A stretch of 64,000 nt of DNA from Phaeosaccion multiseriatum (taxonomy: Eukaryota > Ochrophyta, other classes): contig OZ218964.1 in assembly GCA_965112735.1 (NCBI GenBank), positions 744,001-808,000 on the forward strand, in the 5' to 3' direction. Below the pieces are notes generated by a model that saw nothing but the letters and a program-made list of their open reading frames with translations, did not search any database and was not told the origin of the DNA. How positions within the stretch are numbered: the stretch's first letter is position 1; every line of letters begins with the position of its first letter. Position numbers and translations under genes: made by a program. This document shows positions 30,863 through 42,473 of the stretch, piece by piece.

Positions 30863-32709
30863 ATGAGCTCGTCTGTGCCAAGCCTCGCCTCTGTAGGCCT
30901 TGCTGGGAAGTGGGCGCTGGTCACCGGAGGCTGCAGCGGCATAGGTGATGTTCGGAGGAGCACACGTGGTGTTTTCGTTCCCCTCTTCCTCCTCCTTCTC
31001 CTCGCTCCCTCAGAGAGTTCCTAGGCTCCCAGTCACATGCACAGTCTTGCTTCCATTACTTCTAAGCAAGGCCTTGTTTCTCTTGCTGTAACATCTGTCA
31101 TGGAAAGGTGAAGCCATCACACTGGCGTTGTTGAAGGTAAGGTGTCGAGAGGCGTTCTTCCCTTTGAAGGAGACAGCAGTCGCATGTTCCTTAATTTCTC
31201 TCGTGAAATTCCCCCATACAGGCGGGAGTGGAGCATGTCATCACCCTCAGCAGCAACCCTCAGCAGTATGACTCATTCCTAGAGAGGAACTGCAGCGACG
31301 GAGCGGTGGGAGAAGTAGTGCGGTCGTGCACCTCCTTTGAACAGGCGGATCTCGCCTGCGTCTCGGAGTGCAAGAGCGCTGCAGAAGAGGCCAAAAAGCG
31401 GGCGAAAGAGGCCGGTAACTACATCGGCGTGCTCGTCAACAATGCGGGTGGGTGCGTACACCAGGGGTTGGTTAGACTCATTTGTGTGGTCTATTTTGAA
31501 CAAACGAACGACCTTTCCCTGCGGCCTGGTAGGCGTGGCCATTTGCGAGTCGCTCCTGGACACCACGACAGAGTCCTGGGACACCGTCATGGCCGTCAAC
31601 GTGCGCGCGCCCATGCTCCTGGCCCAGGTCAGCAGCGCAGAGCAGTAGCCGGAGCTGTGGTTTTGTGGACAGGGTCACGCGCAGAGGAACCAACCGAGGG
31701 GAATCGAGAGTCTTCAGCTACTGCTCTATTCCTAAACTTGGTCTCTCCTCTTTTGTTCCTCTCCTTCCTTCCGTGTTTTCCCTGTTGCTTGCGGTCCAGT
31801 CGCTGGCTGAGGTGATGATCGAGAAGGGCGGGGGGAAGATCATCAACGTCTCATCCGTAGCTAGCAAGGTGGGCCTGGCTGACCACGCAGGTAGGTGGGA
31901 TAGGGGCTTAGGGTAGGTGGGACGAGTGCTCAGTCAGCACACCATTTGGTACACACACTCCACCTGCGCCATATGGTCGGCCACTCAGCAGCAGAGCCGT
32001 CTCCTCCAACCCTGTGATGGAGCCACATGCAAAATCCAATGGTTCTCCGTCGCTCACTTTACTTCAGACTTGACCACCTCCGCCTTGCCCTTATCTGCGT
32101 GTCACCTGTCGTCACACTCCAACCAGCCTACTGTGCGTCCAAGGGCGCCCTGGACGCGCTCACCCGAGTGATGACGGTGGAGCTCGCAAGGCACAACATT
32201 CAGTGCAATACCGTCAACCCGACGGTGGTCATGACGGACATGGGGCGGAGGGTGTGGAGCCCACCGGAGAAGGGCGGGCCTGTGCTGGAGCGCATGCCCG
32301 CGGGGAGATTCGCAGAGCCGTACGAGGTGAGGGGTTGGAGCACACTGGCAAAGCTTTTGGAGGGCAACCGCCTTTTTGTTTACCTCTTTCAGCGAGACGG
32401 GACGGATGAGGGAGTCGAGGAAGTTGGGCTGTTGAGTGAAGCACCACCCTGGGATCCCCTCTCTACTTGTGTCTCCAATCATGCGCGCTCTGCAATCGTG
32501 TCTACCGCCCCACCTCCTCCTCCCCTGCCTGCCTCCCCTGCCTGTCCTTGCCCTTGCTGCTATGTGGCGTGATGCAGGTGGCCAACATGGTGGCCATGCT
32601 CGCCTCCGACTGCTGCTCCATGCTCAACGGACAGTCCATCTTCATCGAGGGAGGCATCACCTCCACCACCTTCGTCCCTCCCGCCCAGCAGGGTGCTGCT
32701 ACTCGCTAG
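30863..32709 (+). CDS. DCXR: Short-chain dehydrogenase, L-xylulose/dicarbonyl reductase type
   Basis: NAD(P)H-dependent reductase of the classical SDR family. Seven exons in phase: 30863-30944, 31108-31136, 31222-31447, 31533-31627, 31800-31890, 32127-32326, 32578-32709 (284 aa). Cofactor loop VTGGCSGIG, NNAG strand, the INVSSVAS serine, catalytic YCASK, and the C-terminal stretch NPTVVMTDMGRRVW...RMPAGRFAEPYEV, which closely follows animal L-xylulose reductase. A lineage-specific insert sits after strand 2 (NCSDGAVGEVVRSC...SECKSAAEEAKKR). The second exon is only 29 bp. Substrate is inferred from the NPTVVMT and RFAE signature; other dicarbonyls or sugars are possible. No targeting leader is evident. 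Confidence 0.9.
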
Positions 32710-33961
32710 ACCAGACTGCAAAGGAGCGGAAGCGTATGGGTGCTCTCTCTCTCTCTCTCCGAAGGGAATCTCTTGCTCGTCGTAGAAGGAACGGGCCGTT
32801 TTGAGCGTGTCACACGCCCTCCCTCCTGTCGCGGCCTCCCAGGATCGACGAGGCCGAGAAGCTTGAAACTCAAACTCCAAGTCGGATTGTGGCCGCCCCC
32901 GACCAGGAGGCAGGCAGGCACAGCAACAAAGCAGACGGGACGGGCTTGACAGGGAGGGGGGATATCGAAGGGGCCACCGAGGCTGTGAAAGGTGCCAAGG
33001 CCCAAGCATGGAGCAGTAGTAGCAGCAGCAGGTAGTGATTCAGCAGCAGCAGCAGCAGCAGCGCGGTGCAGAGTCACGGACACAGCAACGCTTATCGCAG
33101 GCTGCACAGCTCATCCCTCTCCAGCCACGAGGGAAGGGCCTCACACCGCCCAGGCCTGACCGACTGACAGACTGACTGACCAGCCGCCTCGGGATGGATA
33201 CAGCCAGGGGGTTAGGGGGGGCGAAGGGAGATAAGCGGTGTGTCAGTCCTTAGAGAGCATCTGAAGAGGGAAGGAGGGGAGGAGGGGAGGCAGCAGAGCA
33301 ACGCCAACGCGGAACCTTCGAAGACGCGATGTGATGTGATGTGATGCAGTGAGACGAAAACCTCAGGCCTTAAAGGCCTTAAAGCCTCGAGGCCGCTCAG
33401 AGAGATGGGGACGGCAGCGCCCAATGCTCACTCACTCTCATCTCATCTTCTCTTGAGCTGTTGGCTGTCGGGCAGGGACCATCCCCCCGCCTTGCACGAG
33501 GAGGATAGAGATCCGACCAGCCCAATGCGTGCGTGAGACACTTCGACTTATTTGTGATTGACTTGATTACCCCCACGCCCCCTTCCATAAGCTTCACACC
33601 TCCTGTCCGCAGCGCAGTCTGCTCCGCGGTTTCACTCTCTCGCTCTCTCTCCTCCCATATACATAACGCTCGCCGAGTTCTATACTTTCTCTATACCACC
33701 CACACCCTCTAGTTAATTCAATACCCACACCCTCTAGTTAATTCAATACCCACACACACACTCACACTCACTCGATGAGGTAGGACTGCGAAGGAGCCCC
33801 CCTCCACCCCTTGCACTCTCGCCCCCAATACCCCCGTGCTCCCTCCCTGTGGGCATGCTCTGCCTCTCTCAGGACAGCAGCTCCTACCCCCCCCTTCCCC
33901 TCTGCCCTCTTCAGCTCCCTATGGACATGTTTCCTCCCTCATGGCAGGAGCTCCACCCCCG
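32710..33961. other. Intergenic region between convergent genes, no gene seen
   Basis: Contains a CT run just after the SDR stop, CAG repeats (33000-33062) and a 25-bp duplication of CCTCTAGTTAATTCAATACC near 33708-33750. ORFs here are antisense or repeat-driven. Confidence 0.5.
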
Positions 33962-34751
33962 TCAGTCTTCGGTGCTTAAGTCGCTGCTGCTGACGTCCGT
34001 GCGCACTTTGAGGGTGGGTTTGTTCACCTTGTACGGGGGGAAGGACAGAGATGGAGAGGAAGAGAGAGAGAGAGAGAGAGAGGAAGAAAGAGAGACGAAG
34101 GAAGAAAGAGACGGAGATGTAGAGAGGAACAAAGAGAGAGGAAGAGACAGAGGGAGAGAGGAAGAGAGAGAGACGGAGATGTAGAGAGAAACAAAGGGAG
34201 AGAAGAGACAGAGGGAGAGAGGAAGAGAGAGAGACGGAGATGGAGAGAGAAACAAAGGGAGAGGAAGAGACAGAGGGAGAGAGGAAGAGAGAGAGACGGA
34301 GATGGAGAGAGAAACAAAGGGAGAGGAAGAGACAGAGGGAGAGAGGAAGAGAGAGAGAGACGGAGATGAAGAGAGAAACAAAGGGAGAGGAAGAGACAGA
34401 GGGAGAGAGGAAGAGAGAGAGAGACGGAGATGAAGAGCGAAACAAAGGGAGAGGAAGAGACAGAGGGAGAGAGGAAGAGAGAGAGACGGAGATGGAGAGA
34501 GAAACAAAGGGATTTCAAGAGACAGAGGGAGAGAGGAAGAGACGGAGATGGAGAGAGAAACAAAGGGAGAGAGAGGGACAAGGAGAGAGATGGGATTAGA
34601 GCGGAGTGGAGGAGATTGCCCACAAAAGTCCCCTCGTCTCTTCTTCGTACTCTTTCTAGATACTCTGATACTCTGACTGTCGTCTGACTGACGTCCTTCG
34701 CCAGCCTCGATCGGGCGCAACGACCCGGCGCTCCTGTCCGCGCAGCCGCTC

Positions 34752-34796
<45 letters not shown>

Positions 34797-36774
34797 TCTC
34801 TCTGTGCCCCCCTTACCTTCGGTGGTACAATGCCTGCCCCTTGGGGAGCGATTTCCAAGCCAACCCCCGCGCTCTGACAGAATGAGAGGAGGTCTTCTGT
34901 GCACATCCTCTCGGGCGCCGGCGCGAAGAAGTGTTGCGCTCTGGATATGCCCCAGGAGGGGAGGAGGGGAGAGGAGGGGGGGGGGGGGGGGCGTTACGAG
35001 AGGAAAGCAGACGAGAGGAGGAGAGCACAGACAAGTGGAGTGAGATACAACAAGTCCAATGGCCCATGTTTTACAAATGGCTCAAGAATGAGGAGGACTG
35101 AGTGCGTTTCTGCCTGCGAAAGAGTTCTTTGCGCTTCCCTCCTTTGATAAGACGAGTTGTTCCGCAAGGAAGGCGCACGAGGATAGCAAAGGGCTAACAC
35201 AGGATAACGTTTCTCTCTCCACCGCCTCCCTCCCTAACAGACGACTAATTGCCGTTCTCTCTCTTTCTCTCTCTCTGTCCCTGTCACAACAGCCGCGCGA
35301 TAGATTGGCCTTGTCTTCTCACCTGAGCTCCACGCCGTACCTCACGGCATCCTCCTCGCTCTCAAAGCCCAGCACGATGTTCCTGTCCTCCAGCCAGAGA
35401 GTGTATAGGCCTTCGTCTTGCTTACCCGCATTGAATATCAACACGTGCAAGTGGCTCAGCCTGTGAACCACCGAAGGGTAATGATGGGAGAAAGTTGGAG
35501 CAGGCAAGAAGGAGAGGGGGGGAAATAGCAGGACAACAGAGGGAGAAGCAGCAGGGGCAGGCAGGTGGAGATGAGCGTCCGAAGATACTATTCGAGAGGA
35601 GTGGTTTGTCAAGCGTTTCCTCCACCTGCTGTTAAGCATAGCTCTCTCCCTCTCCCCCCCCTGCGTATGGGGCTTTTTACCAGCTTCGTGTCCCCCTCAT
35701 TCTGTGTTTGCTCTTTCCCGTCCCACTCTCCTCTTCCTGCTTCCCCACCCTTCGTTCCCTCGAGACCCCCACTCTCTGAATAACTGACTCTCTCATTTAC
35801 TGAGTGAGTGACTGGCCGACTGACTGGTGCCTTTCTGCCTGCCTGCTGAGAGACTTGTCAGTCTGACTTCCCCACTGACCTCCTGCGGAGTTCCATCTGC
35901 TCGTCCTTCATGTCCCTCACTTGCTGCTCGCTAAGCAGCTCCGCCGCCGCGCCCGCCTCGCCGCTGCCCACTGACAGAAGCACGTCCACGTCGCCACCAA
36001 CATCACTGGTGCCCTCCAGCGGCATGACTTGCCCCCCCCCCTGCATTGCCGCTTCCAGCCCTGCCAGCATTGGGTGGAAGACAGCTGGCTGGTGCTGGAC
36101 GTCTGGTCTCTGCTGTCTTCTTCGCCGCCGCTGAACAACTGCGAGGAGAGAGAAGAGGGCGGGCGTGGGGTTAAGTGCCGTGCCGAAGCATAAAAAAAAA
36201 TAGGAGCGGGCGAGGCCGAGCGCTTCAGAAGTGCACATGACTTTACACTACAAAAGATGACTACCTCGATCGAGTGAGCCCCGCCGGTGCACTGAGAGGC
36301 CCACCCGAAGAGGCACCTCACGCAACATCAACGTCCAGTCCCCGCTCACCTCCTCTGCGAACTCTGTGATTGGGAGCCTCCTTTCGCTCCTCCTCTCTCC
36401 TCTCGGCTCTCTGACTCTCATTTCCTCCATCGTCGAAGGAAGAGAGCATACCGAGCTTGGGAACCAGCCCTCGGCCGTTGTTGCCCCGGTTGCCCCGGAC
36501 AGTCTGCCGATGCTGCTTGCCCGCCAGTCCTGCTCCTCTCCTCGCCAGCGCCGGGGCTTCGGACGGGTGTGCAGCGAAGCTGGTGAAGCAGTCCGTCCCT
36601 GCAGAACCGAGGCGACACGCAAGGAAGGAAGTGAGTGTGAGTGTAGATGGAGCGGACGACACGCACGCAATTTCTCTAGGCGTCTGGGCAGTCCGCCCGC
36701 TGCTGTTCCAACTCACCTGGTAACGTCGCTACCACCATAGCGGCCACCGCGAGAAACACTCTTTCATGACCCAT
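33962..36774 (-). CDS. DUF3110-domain protein with N-terminal leader
   Basis: Seven exons in phase: 36774-36717, 36598-36452, 36408-36265, 36138-35880, 35460-35323, 34940-34817, 34027-33962 (311 aa). The core (LSHLHVLIFNAGKQDEGLYT, NIVLGFESEEDAVRYGVEL, then ERMCTEDLLSFCQSAG and GAGIVPPK) matches the DUF3110 family of cyanobacteria and plastids, whose function is unknown. The N-terminus MGHERVFLAVAAMVVATLPG is a signal peptide, so plastid import is probable though a clean A-F site is not seen. Residues ~70-120 are Arg-rich, and an Ala/Glu segment precedes the core. The acceptor of exon 3 (GAG at 36409) is the weakest junction. The intron 34028-34816 is filled by a purine minisatellite. Head to head with the TFIIB-like gene. 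Confidence 0.8.
34060..34590. repeat. Purine-rich minisatellite in a DUF3110 intron
   Basis: Roughly eight ~60-bp units containing GACGGAGATGGAGAGAGAAA, CAAAGGGAGAGGAAGAGACA and GAGGGAGAGAGGAAGAGAGA. All copies are strand-asymmetric (GA on plus). Read on the minus strand it gives long Ser/Leu/Pro ORFs that are not genes. Confidence 0.9.
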
Positions 36775-36826
36775 CACTCTGACGCTATTCTGTTGGCTGT
36801 GACTCGTGGTCTTAGTCACCAAAGCG

Positions 36827-38482
36827 ATGTTCAACCAAAAACGCGTGCCCCAAGTTTTGTTTTTTTTGAGAAGGCGAAGTTGGAAGATTATGGGTGGGGT
36901 CCAGTTGGAGGAGTATGGGGATGTTCATTCGGCTCATGACGGCAAGCAAGACGGCAGCCCCTCTCAATTCAAGTGGAGTATGGCGGCCTTCGCTTCTCCT
37001 CACGAGTTCGTTGCTCCTGCGCCGACCATATCGGAGGACTTGAAGGCCGTGATCACGGAGAAATGCGAGCAGGTTAGGGGTCGCTTCCCCCCCCCCTCCT
37101 CTCTCTTCCTTCCCTCTCCGCTGAACTGCTACCTGCCCCCCTCCCCACCACCACCTTCTCCCCTGCCCCATGCCCTCTGCCCGTAGATCCGCACGTACCT
37201 AGCGCCCGGGAAGGATATGGCGGAGATCGACGCGTTGGGCCAGCGGGTGCTGCAGACGGAAGAGGCCATCGGCAGAGAGGCCGAGCACTTTGCGGCCAAC
37301 CCCGAGGTGCGAGCACGAAAGGAGCAAGCACGCTGGTGTACAGCAGAGTTCCCTTGCTTCACTCTTCGAGTCGAGGGCGTGCGGGAGCTGAACTGATTTG
37401 TAGTATGCTCCGCCGCCCCTCCATTCGGCATCCCAAGCCAGGGCCTTTCCCAGAGCGGGGACGCTTGCATTATTGGCCCATTTAGCGCGTACCCCCTCCC
37501 TCCCCCATTGTGCCCGCCCCCTTCCGCAGTCGGATGAAACCGACGCCAATAGTTTCATCCTTCCTGAGTCCACTCAGCCCACCTTCCACTGCTCCGTCTG
37601 CGGGAATAAGGTGTGTGAGTGCTCCTTGACCCACTCCTATGCTTCCTCCTCAGCGCGTGGATGGTGGTGGCCGAGAGCGGGGATGGAACGAATGCGTAGG
37701 CATGTGTACCTTCAACCCACCATTCTCAGCAGCTTGTGCTCCTCCTCCTCCTGCCTACCCCCCACTCCCCATCTCTCCCCCCATCGATGATGGCCAGGAC
37801 CAAAACGGCTTCGTTATGGACTCCAAGCAAGGAGACACAATCTGCCTGGGGAGGGACAAGGGGGGCTGTGGGACAGTGGTGCAGCAGCATCACATGAATC
37901 AGTCCAGCTCCTTCCGCAAGTTTGAAGGAGAGGTGAGAAGTAAGAGAGAATGGATGGGTGGATAGAAAAAAGGAAGGACAAGATAGTAGAGAAGAAAAGA
38001 AGAAAGTGAGGCAGATGGAAGTGGCGCGATTGCCCTCACGGCAGGAGCCACCCGCGCGCACCGACGCAAAACGCGAACTAACGAAAGACTTGTGTGTCCG
38101 CCGCCCTGTCTATCTCCCTTCCTCCCTTCCTCTCTCCTCTGACTCGAATCCGGGCAGGAGGATAAGTCGCACCACGGCCAGGCTCCGAACAAGCTGTACT
38201 CCGCTGCCTACAACATGCGGACGGACATTAGCGGCGGAACGGTGAGTGTCTCTCGTGGTGAGCTACGCTGCACCGATACCGATAGCACCGCCCTCCATCT
38301 GGTACCATCCAGGCCATCCGGGGACATGCGGGCAGCTGCAGAGCGCACCATTCATTCCTCATTTATTGAAGAGCGGGGAGGGGGGGAGGGGGGCATCTAT
38401 GGAAGGGCTTGTCGAATGCTCTTGCTCATCCCCCCCCCCGTTGACTTCAGAGTCGTCACAGCACCTCTTACGGTTTGTTTCT

Positions 38483-38527
<45 letters not shown>

Positions 38528-39880
38528 GCCCCGCCCCCTCTTGCGTGTGTGGCTGTCGTGCCAGAACTCTGCCCAGCTCGCCAACATCGCGGCGAGAATG
38601 GAGATCGGACTCAGTCAGATCGGAAAGGACGAGAGGCGCACCCGTGTTGGCTACAAGGACCAAAAGAAAAAGCAAGCGGCGGACACCATCAACCACATCG
38701 CCGCCAACTGTAACTTGCACGAGACGGTGGTGGAGAGGGCCAAGACTCTATTCGCGGTGAGTGAGGGAGGGAGTAAACGAGTGAGGGGCGAAAGAGTGAT
38801 AAAGGGAAGGAGCGAAAGAGGAAAGGAGGGAGTGAGTGAGCAGGCACTTTGGTTGCCGCCCGGCTTCCTGTATCTGTGAGAGGGCGACGCGGAGGGAGGT
38901 TACTGAGACTGGGAGGGGGACGGGAGGGAGCGAGGAACCGCTTGAGTGTTGCACCTGCTTGTGATGAGGGCAGGAGATTGTTCCACCCTCACGAGCAAGA
39001 AGGAGGGGGTGTGTTACGTGTGTGCGTGCGTGTGTGCGTGCGTGCATGGGCGTGGCGGTGCAGCCTCCCCGGGGTGGGTAGAGGCTCTAAACTTCGTACA
39101 TACACCGCGCTGCACTCTTATTTGTACATTCAGCGCTTGCGCTCTGGTGACTAACCAACCTCTGCTCATGTGTGTGTGTGTGTCCCCCCATTCCCCTTCT
39201 ATACCCACGTATCCTCTCCTCCTCTATCCTCTTCTCCCACCTGCTCTCCTCTCCTCTCGTCTCCACCCCTCTCCTCCCCTCCCCCCGCCCCCCCCCGTTC
39301 TCCTCTCCTCCCTCTCGTCCCCCGGCCCTTCTGCAGGGCTGGCGTAATACACGAGAACACGTCACAACTCCCGAGGCCGTTATCTGCGCCTGCATCATTG
39401 CCGCATACAGAGACATTAGCGTCCGGGAAGGGAGGGCCAGAGGAAAGAACGACGTGTGGGACAGTCGGGTGTTTGACATTTACGCTTGCCGGAGCTGTGG
39501 GAGGAAGTTCACGGACGAAGAAGTGGGGAAGCCTGCCCGCGGCTCGATAGTCAAGTGCCCAGGGGGGGACGGCGAGCCCTGCGGGACCAAGGTGAGGGGA
39601 TGGCACCGCAGCGGATGAATGTGTTTCATGGACTTCTTTGGCCACTTGTCACCCGCCTTCGGTGGGGTCTCAGCTGCAGTTTCAGTTTCAGTTTATTGAT
39701 TGGGTACCACGTCTCTTTAGCCCTTCCTATCTACCTATTTATCTTTCTATCTATCTATCCCTCTATCTATCAATGTGGAGCCTCTACTTTGAGACGGGCG
39801 GGGAAGAGGCGTGCCCAAGTGCCTGCCTCTGCCTGCCTCCACACGACCCTCAACCGCGACTCGGCCCTCGACCTTCAGCC

Positions 39881-39930
<50 letters not shown>

Positions 39931-42409
39931 CTCTTACCCCGTGTCAAGTATGGAGGGGGAGAAGGTGGGGTTGAAGGAGCTGACGTGTGTGTGTGTGTGT
40001 GTCGATGTGTGTCGTGTGTGTGGCTCTCAAGATGGAGGAGGAGAAGTTGGAGCTCAAGGACTATGACCCCAGGCACCCCTTCTTCTGCGCTCGCTGCAAG
40101 ATGAGATTCAACAGTGAGTGCTGATTGCCGGGGTCTGTCTGGCCCTATGCGTACCCCACACGGTGTCCATGGCGCGAGGGGATGTACGTGTGCATGTGCA
40201 TATGCGGTGCGGTACGGCGCGCAATTCAGTTGGGATCAAGGGTGTATGGATGTTGTGGGTGTTTGTGGGTGTTAGCGAAGGGCATGTCAACGCGCCTGGG
40301 CAGTCAATGCTCGCTGCAGTCAAGGGTCCCGTGGCACTCACAACTCTTTGGCAAGAGTGTTGTGTCCACTCAGCGATCAGGGGCCTGGGGCAGCACAACC
40401 CTTTTACAGAACCGAAGCAACTTGACGTGTTGCGATGTGTTCAGTGCTTGGTGGGGTGTACAGGACACGCACGACGGATGAGCCTCTTCCTGACGCATGC
40501 CATTGCTCCTTTCCTTCTCTTCTCTTCCATCTCTTCCCTTTTCCCTCTTGCCTCTTGGCTCTTACCCTGCCTTCAGCCAAGCGAGGGCTTGACTACCATA
40601 AGGGGGGCTGCTTGAAGACCATCGTTGTGGGAGACGAAGTGCGCCTGGGCCCTCTGGAGCCTGCGGATACGGCCAACAACCCCCAGTTGCTGCACCACCT
40701 TCAGGTGAGGAGGCTCACAGATGGACGAGAGAGGCCGTGCCATCGCAAGGCCCTTGGAGGATGTCTCAAGGCAGGGAGAAGGAGAAGGGGGCGGAGCTTG
40801 GTTTGAGGGGGGTTGCTCCGGGGGGGGCTGCTCCTTAGAGCAAGACAGGGAGATGGAGCGGGAAAGCTTCTTCTTTTTCTCATTCACGGCGTGCGTGCGT
40901 GCGGTCGTGCTTCCCCTACTTTAAACTTACATTGCAAACAAGCAACTCAACACCTCCGATGTATTATCCTATCCACGCACCCACGCACACACGCACCCAC
41001 AGCAACCCTACGCCCCCCACCAAGTCTACGCCGTGGCCGATACGGGAGAGAGCACAGGCACCGCTACGCTGCACTTTGCCGTCATCACTGAGCCGAACGG
41101 CGCGGCGGGTGTGGGCGGCGCAGCAGCGCGCCCTGTTGTGTACCAGTTAAATGTCCCCAAAGAGCGGCTCGTGAAAGTGGCCCGCCCCTCTGCAACCGCA
41201 GCGGCGGCAACCCACGCCCCTCAAATCGCAGAGGCCAAGGATGGAGGAGGGGGTGTGACCGCCACCGGAGCGAACGGAGCAGGAGCAGGGGTGGGTGGTG
41301 TGGGTGGTGGTGTGTCTCCCGTGGACGCCAGTAGCGGCAGCAACGGCAGCGGAGGAGTGGAGGCGCTGGGTGAGCTCAATGAGTGGGGCATGGAACGAAT
41401 ACGGCAGTGGCTGGAGGGCCTGGTGACCAGCAAGGGCCTCGACAAGCACCACGTGGAGACGGTGTGTGCGGCTGCGCAAGAGGCCTTGGACAAGGCCAAA
41501 GAGAAGGCGGAGAAGGCAGCACGGGCAGGAGGGAGCGGCGGGGTTGGTGGCAGCAAGGTGTCGAACAAGATGCTTCGGGGGCAGAAGCGGAGAAGAGAGA
41601 GCACTGCAGGCCAGGTACATACATTCATGTCATGTACATCCTCTCATCCTCTCACTACGTAGCATTGTTGCGTAGCATTAGGGTGTTGTATAGGTGTAAA
41701 GATGTATAGGCGTTGGTAAGACGTCTGGATCATGCGTGCGGTCGTGTTTACTTGGGTTTTCATGCTGATCGGCCCTGGGAAGGACAGGCAAGACGTGGTG
41801 ACAGATAGTGGAGGAGAGGCTCCGGCGGTAGACGCTTGTGGTCTTGACTGGCTCGACTCGACAAGGCGTCGCACCAACCTTGCTCACGTCTTTTCTGATC
41901 TGTCTTGATCGATGACCGTATCCAACCATCTCTTTGCTGCCACACCCAGAGGCATCATGAGCACCACCCTCATCGATCGAATGAACTAACCAACAAACAC
42001 CGCCCCACAACCAACCCCCCCCACTCCCAAAGGCGCTCGTGCTGTGGTCGGAGAAGAAGTTTATTTCTGCGTGTGGGGGCAACCCAGAAGGGGGGAGGCT
42101 GCTGTACGCAGAGGTGGGGCGCAAGAAGGCGAGTATGGCTGCAGCCAAGAAGAGGGAGGTGGCACACAAGCACGAGTCTCAGCGGAACAAGCAGACCGTG
42201 CTCAAGCCGTGGCTCATGTCGGTCACCTCCGACGTGTTGGAGCAGCGGCAGGCGCAGCAGCAGGAGGAGCTGCAGGAGCAGCAGCAGCAGCAGCAGCAGC
42301 AGTTGGTGATACAGCAACAGCAGGCGCAGGCGCAGCAACAGCAGTTGTTGTTGCAGCAACAACAGCAACAGCAACAGTTGGCCATGCATCAGCAGCAGCA
42401 GCTGCTGTT

Positions 42410-42448
<39 letters not shown>

Positions 42449-42473
42449 CAACCTGTATCAGCATGTGCCATAG
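36827..42473 (+). CDS. TFIIB-like factor: zinc ribbon, cyclin-like region, two further zinc fingers, Gln-rich tail
   Basis: Eleven exons in phase: 36827-37072, 37187-37306, 37530-37610, 37798-37932, 38158-38241, 38565-38756, 39337-39591, 40032-40113, 40577-40704, 41003-41614, 42033-42473 (791 aa). FHCSVCGNK plus GDTICLGRDKGGCGTVVQQH forms a TFIIB-type ribbon; KSHHGQAPNKLYSAAYNMRT and a cyclin-like stretch (KKKQAADTINHIAANCNL... PEAVICACIIAAYRD) follow as in TFIIB. A CRSCGRKFT...CPGGDGEPC ribbon and a C-x2-C-x7-H-x4-C finger (FFCARCKMRFNTKRGLDYHK) come next, then a coiled KAKEKAEKAAR stretch, and a ~65-residue Gln-rich C-terminus coded by CAG runs. TFIIB factors recruit RNA polymerase; only one clear cyclin repeat is visible, so it may be a divergent, perhaps gene-specific relative. 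ATG 36890 is an alternative start. Confidence 0.75.
39881..39929. repeat. (GT)n microsatellite in intron 7 of the TFIIB-like gene
   Basis: About 23 GT units, followed within 30 bp by a decayed copy of the exon 8 start. Confidence 0.9.
42300..42316 (+). repeat. Dispersed GTTGGTGATACAGC word, coding copy in the TFIIB-like gene
   Basis: Reads CAG TTG GTG ATA CAG CAA, coding QLVIQQ within the poly-Gln tail. Confidence 0.75.

Noticed and set aside
30645-30881. Extension of the CobW protein upstream to 30881
   Set aside because: It needs a non-ATG start and adds low-complexity sequence before a family-typical N-terminus; the DCXR start also lies there.
33962-34906. 314-codon Ser/Leu/Pro ORF on the minus strand
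   Set aside because: It spans the purine minisatellite of an intron; only its last 21 codons belong to the DUF3110 gene.
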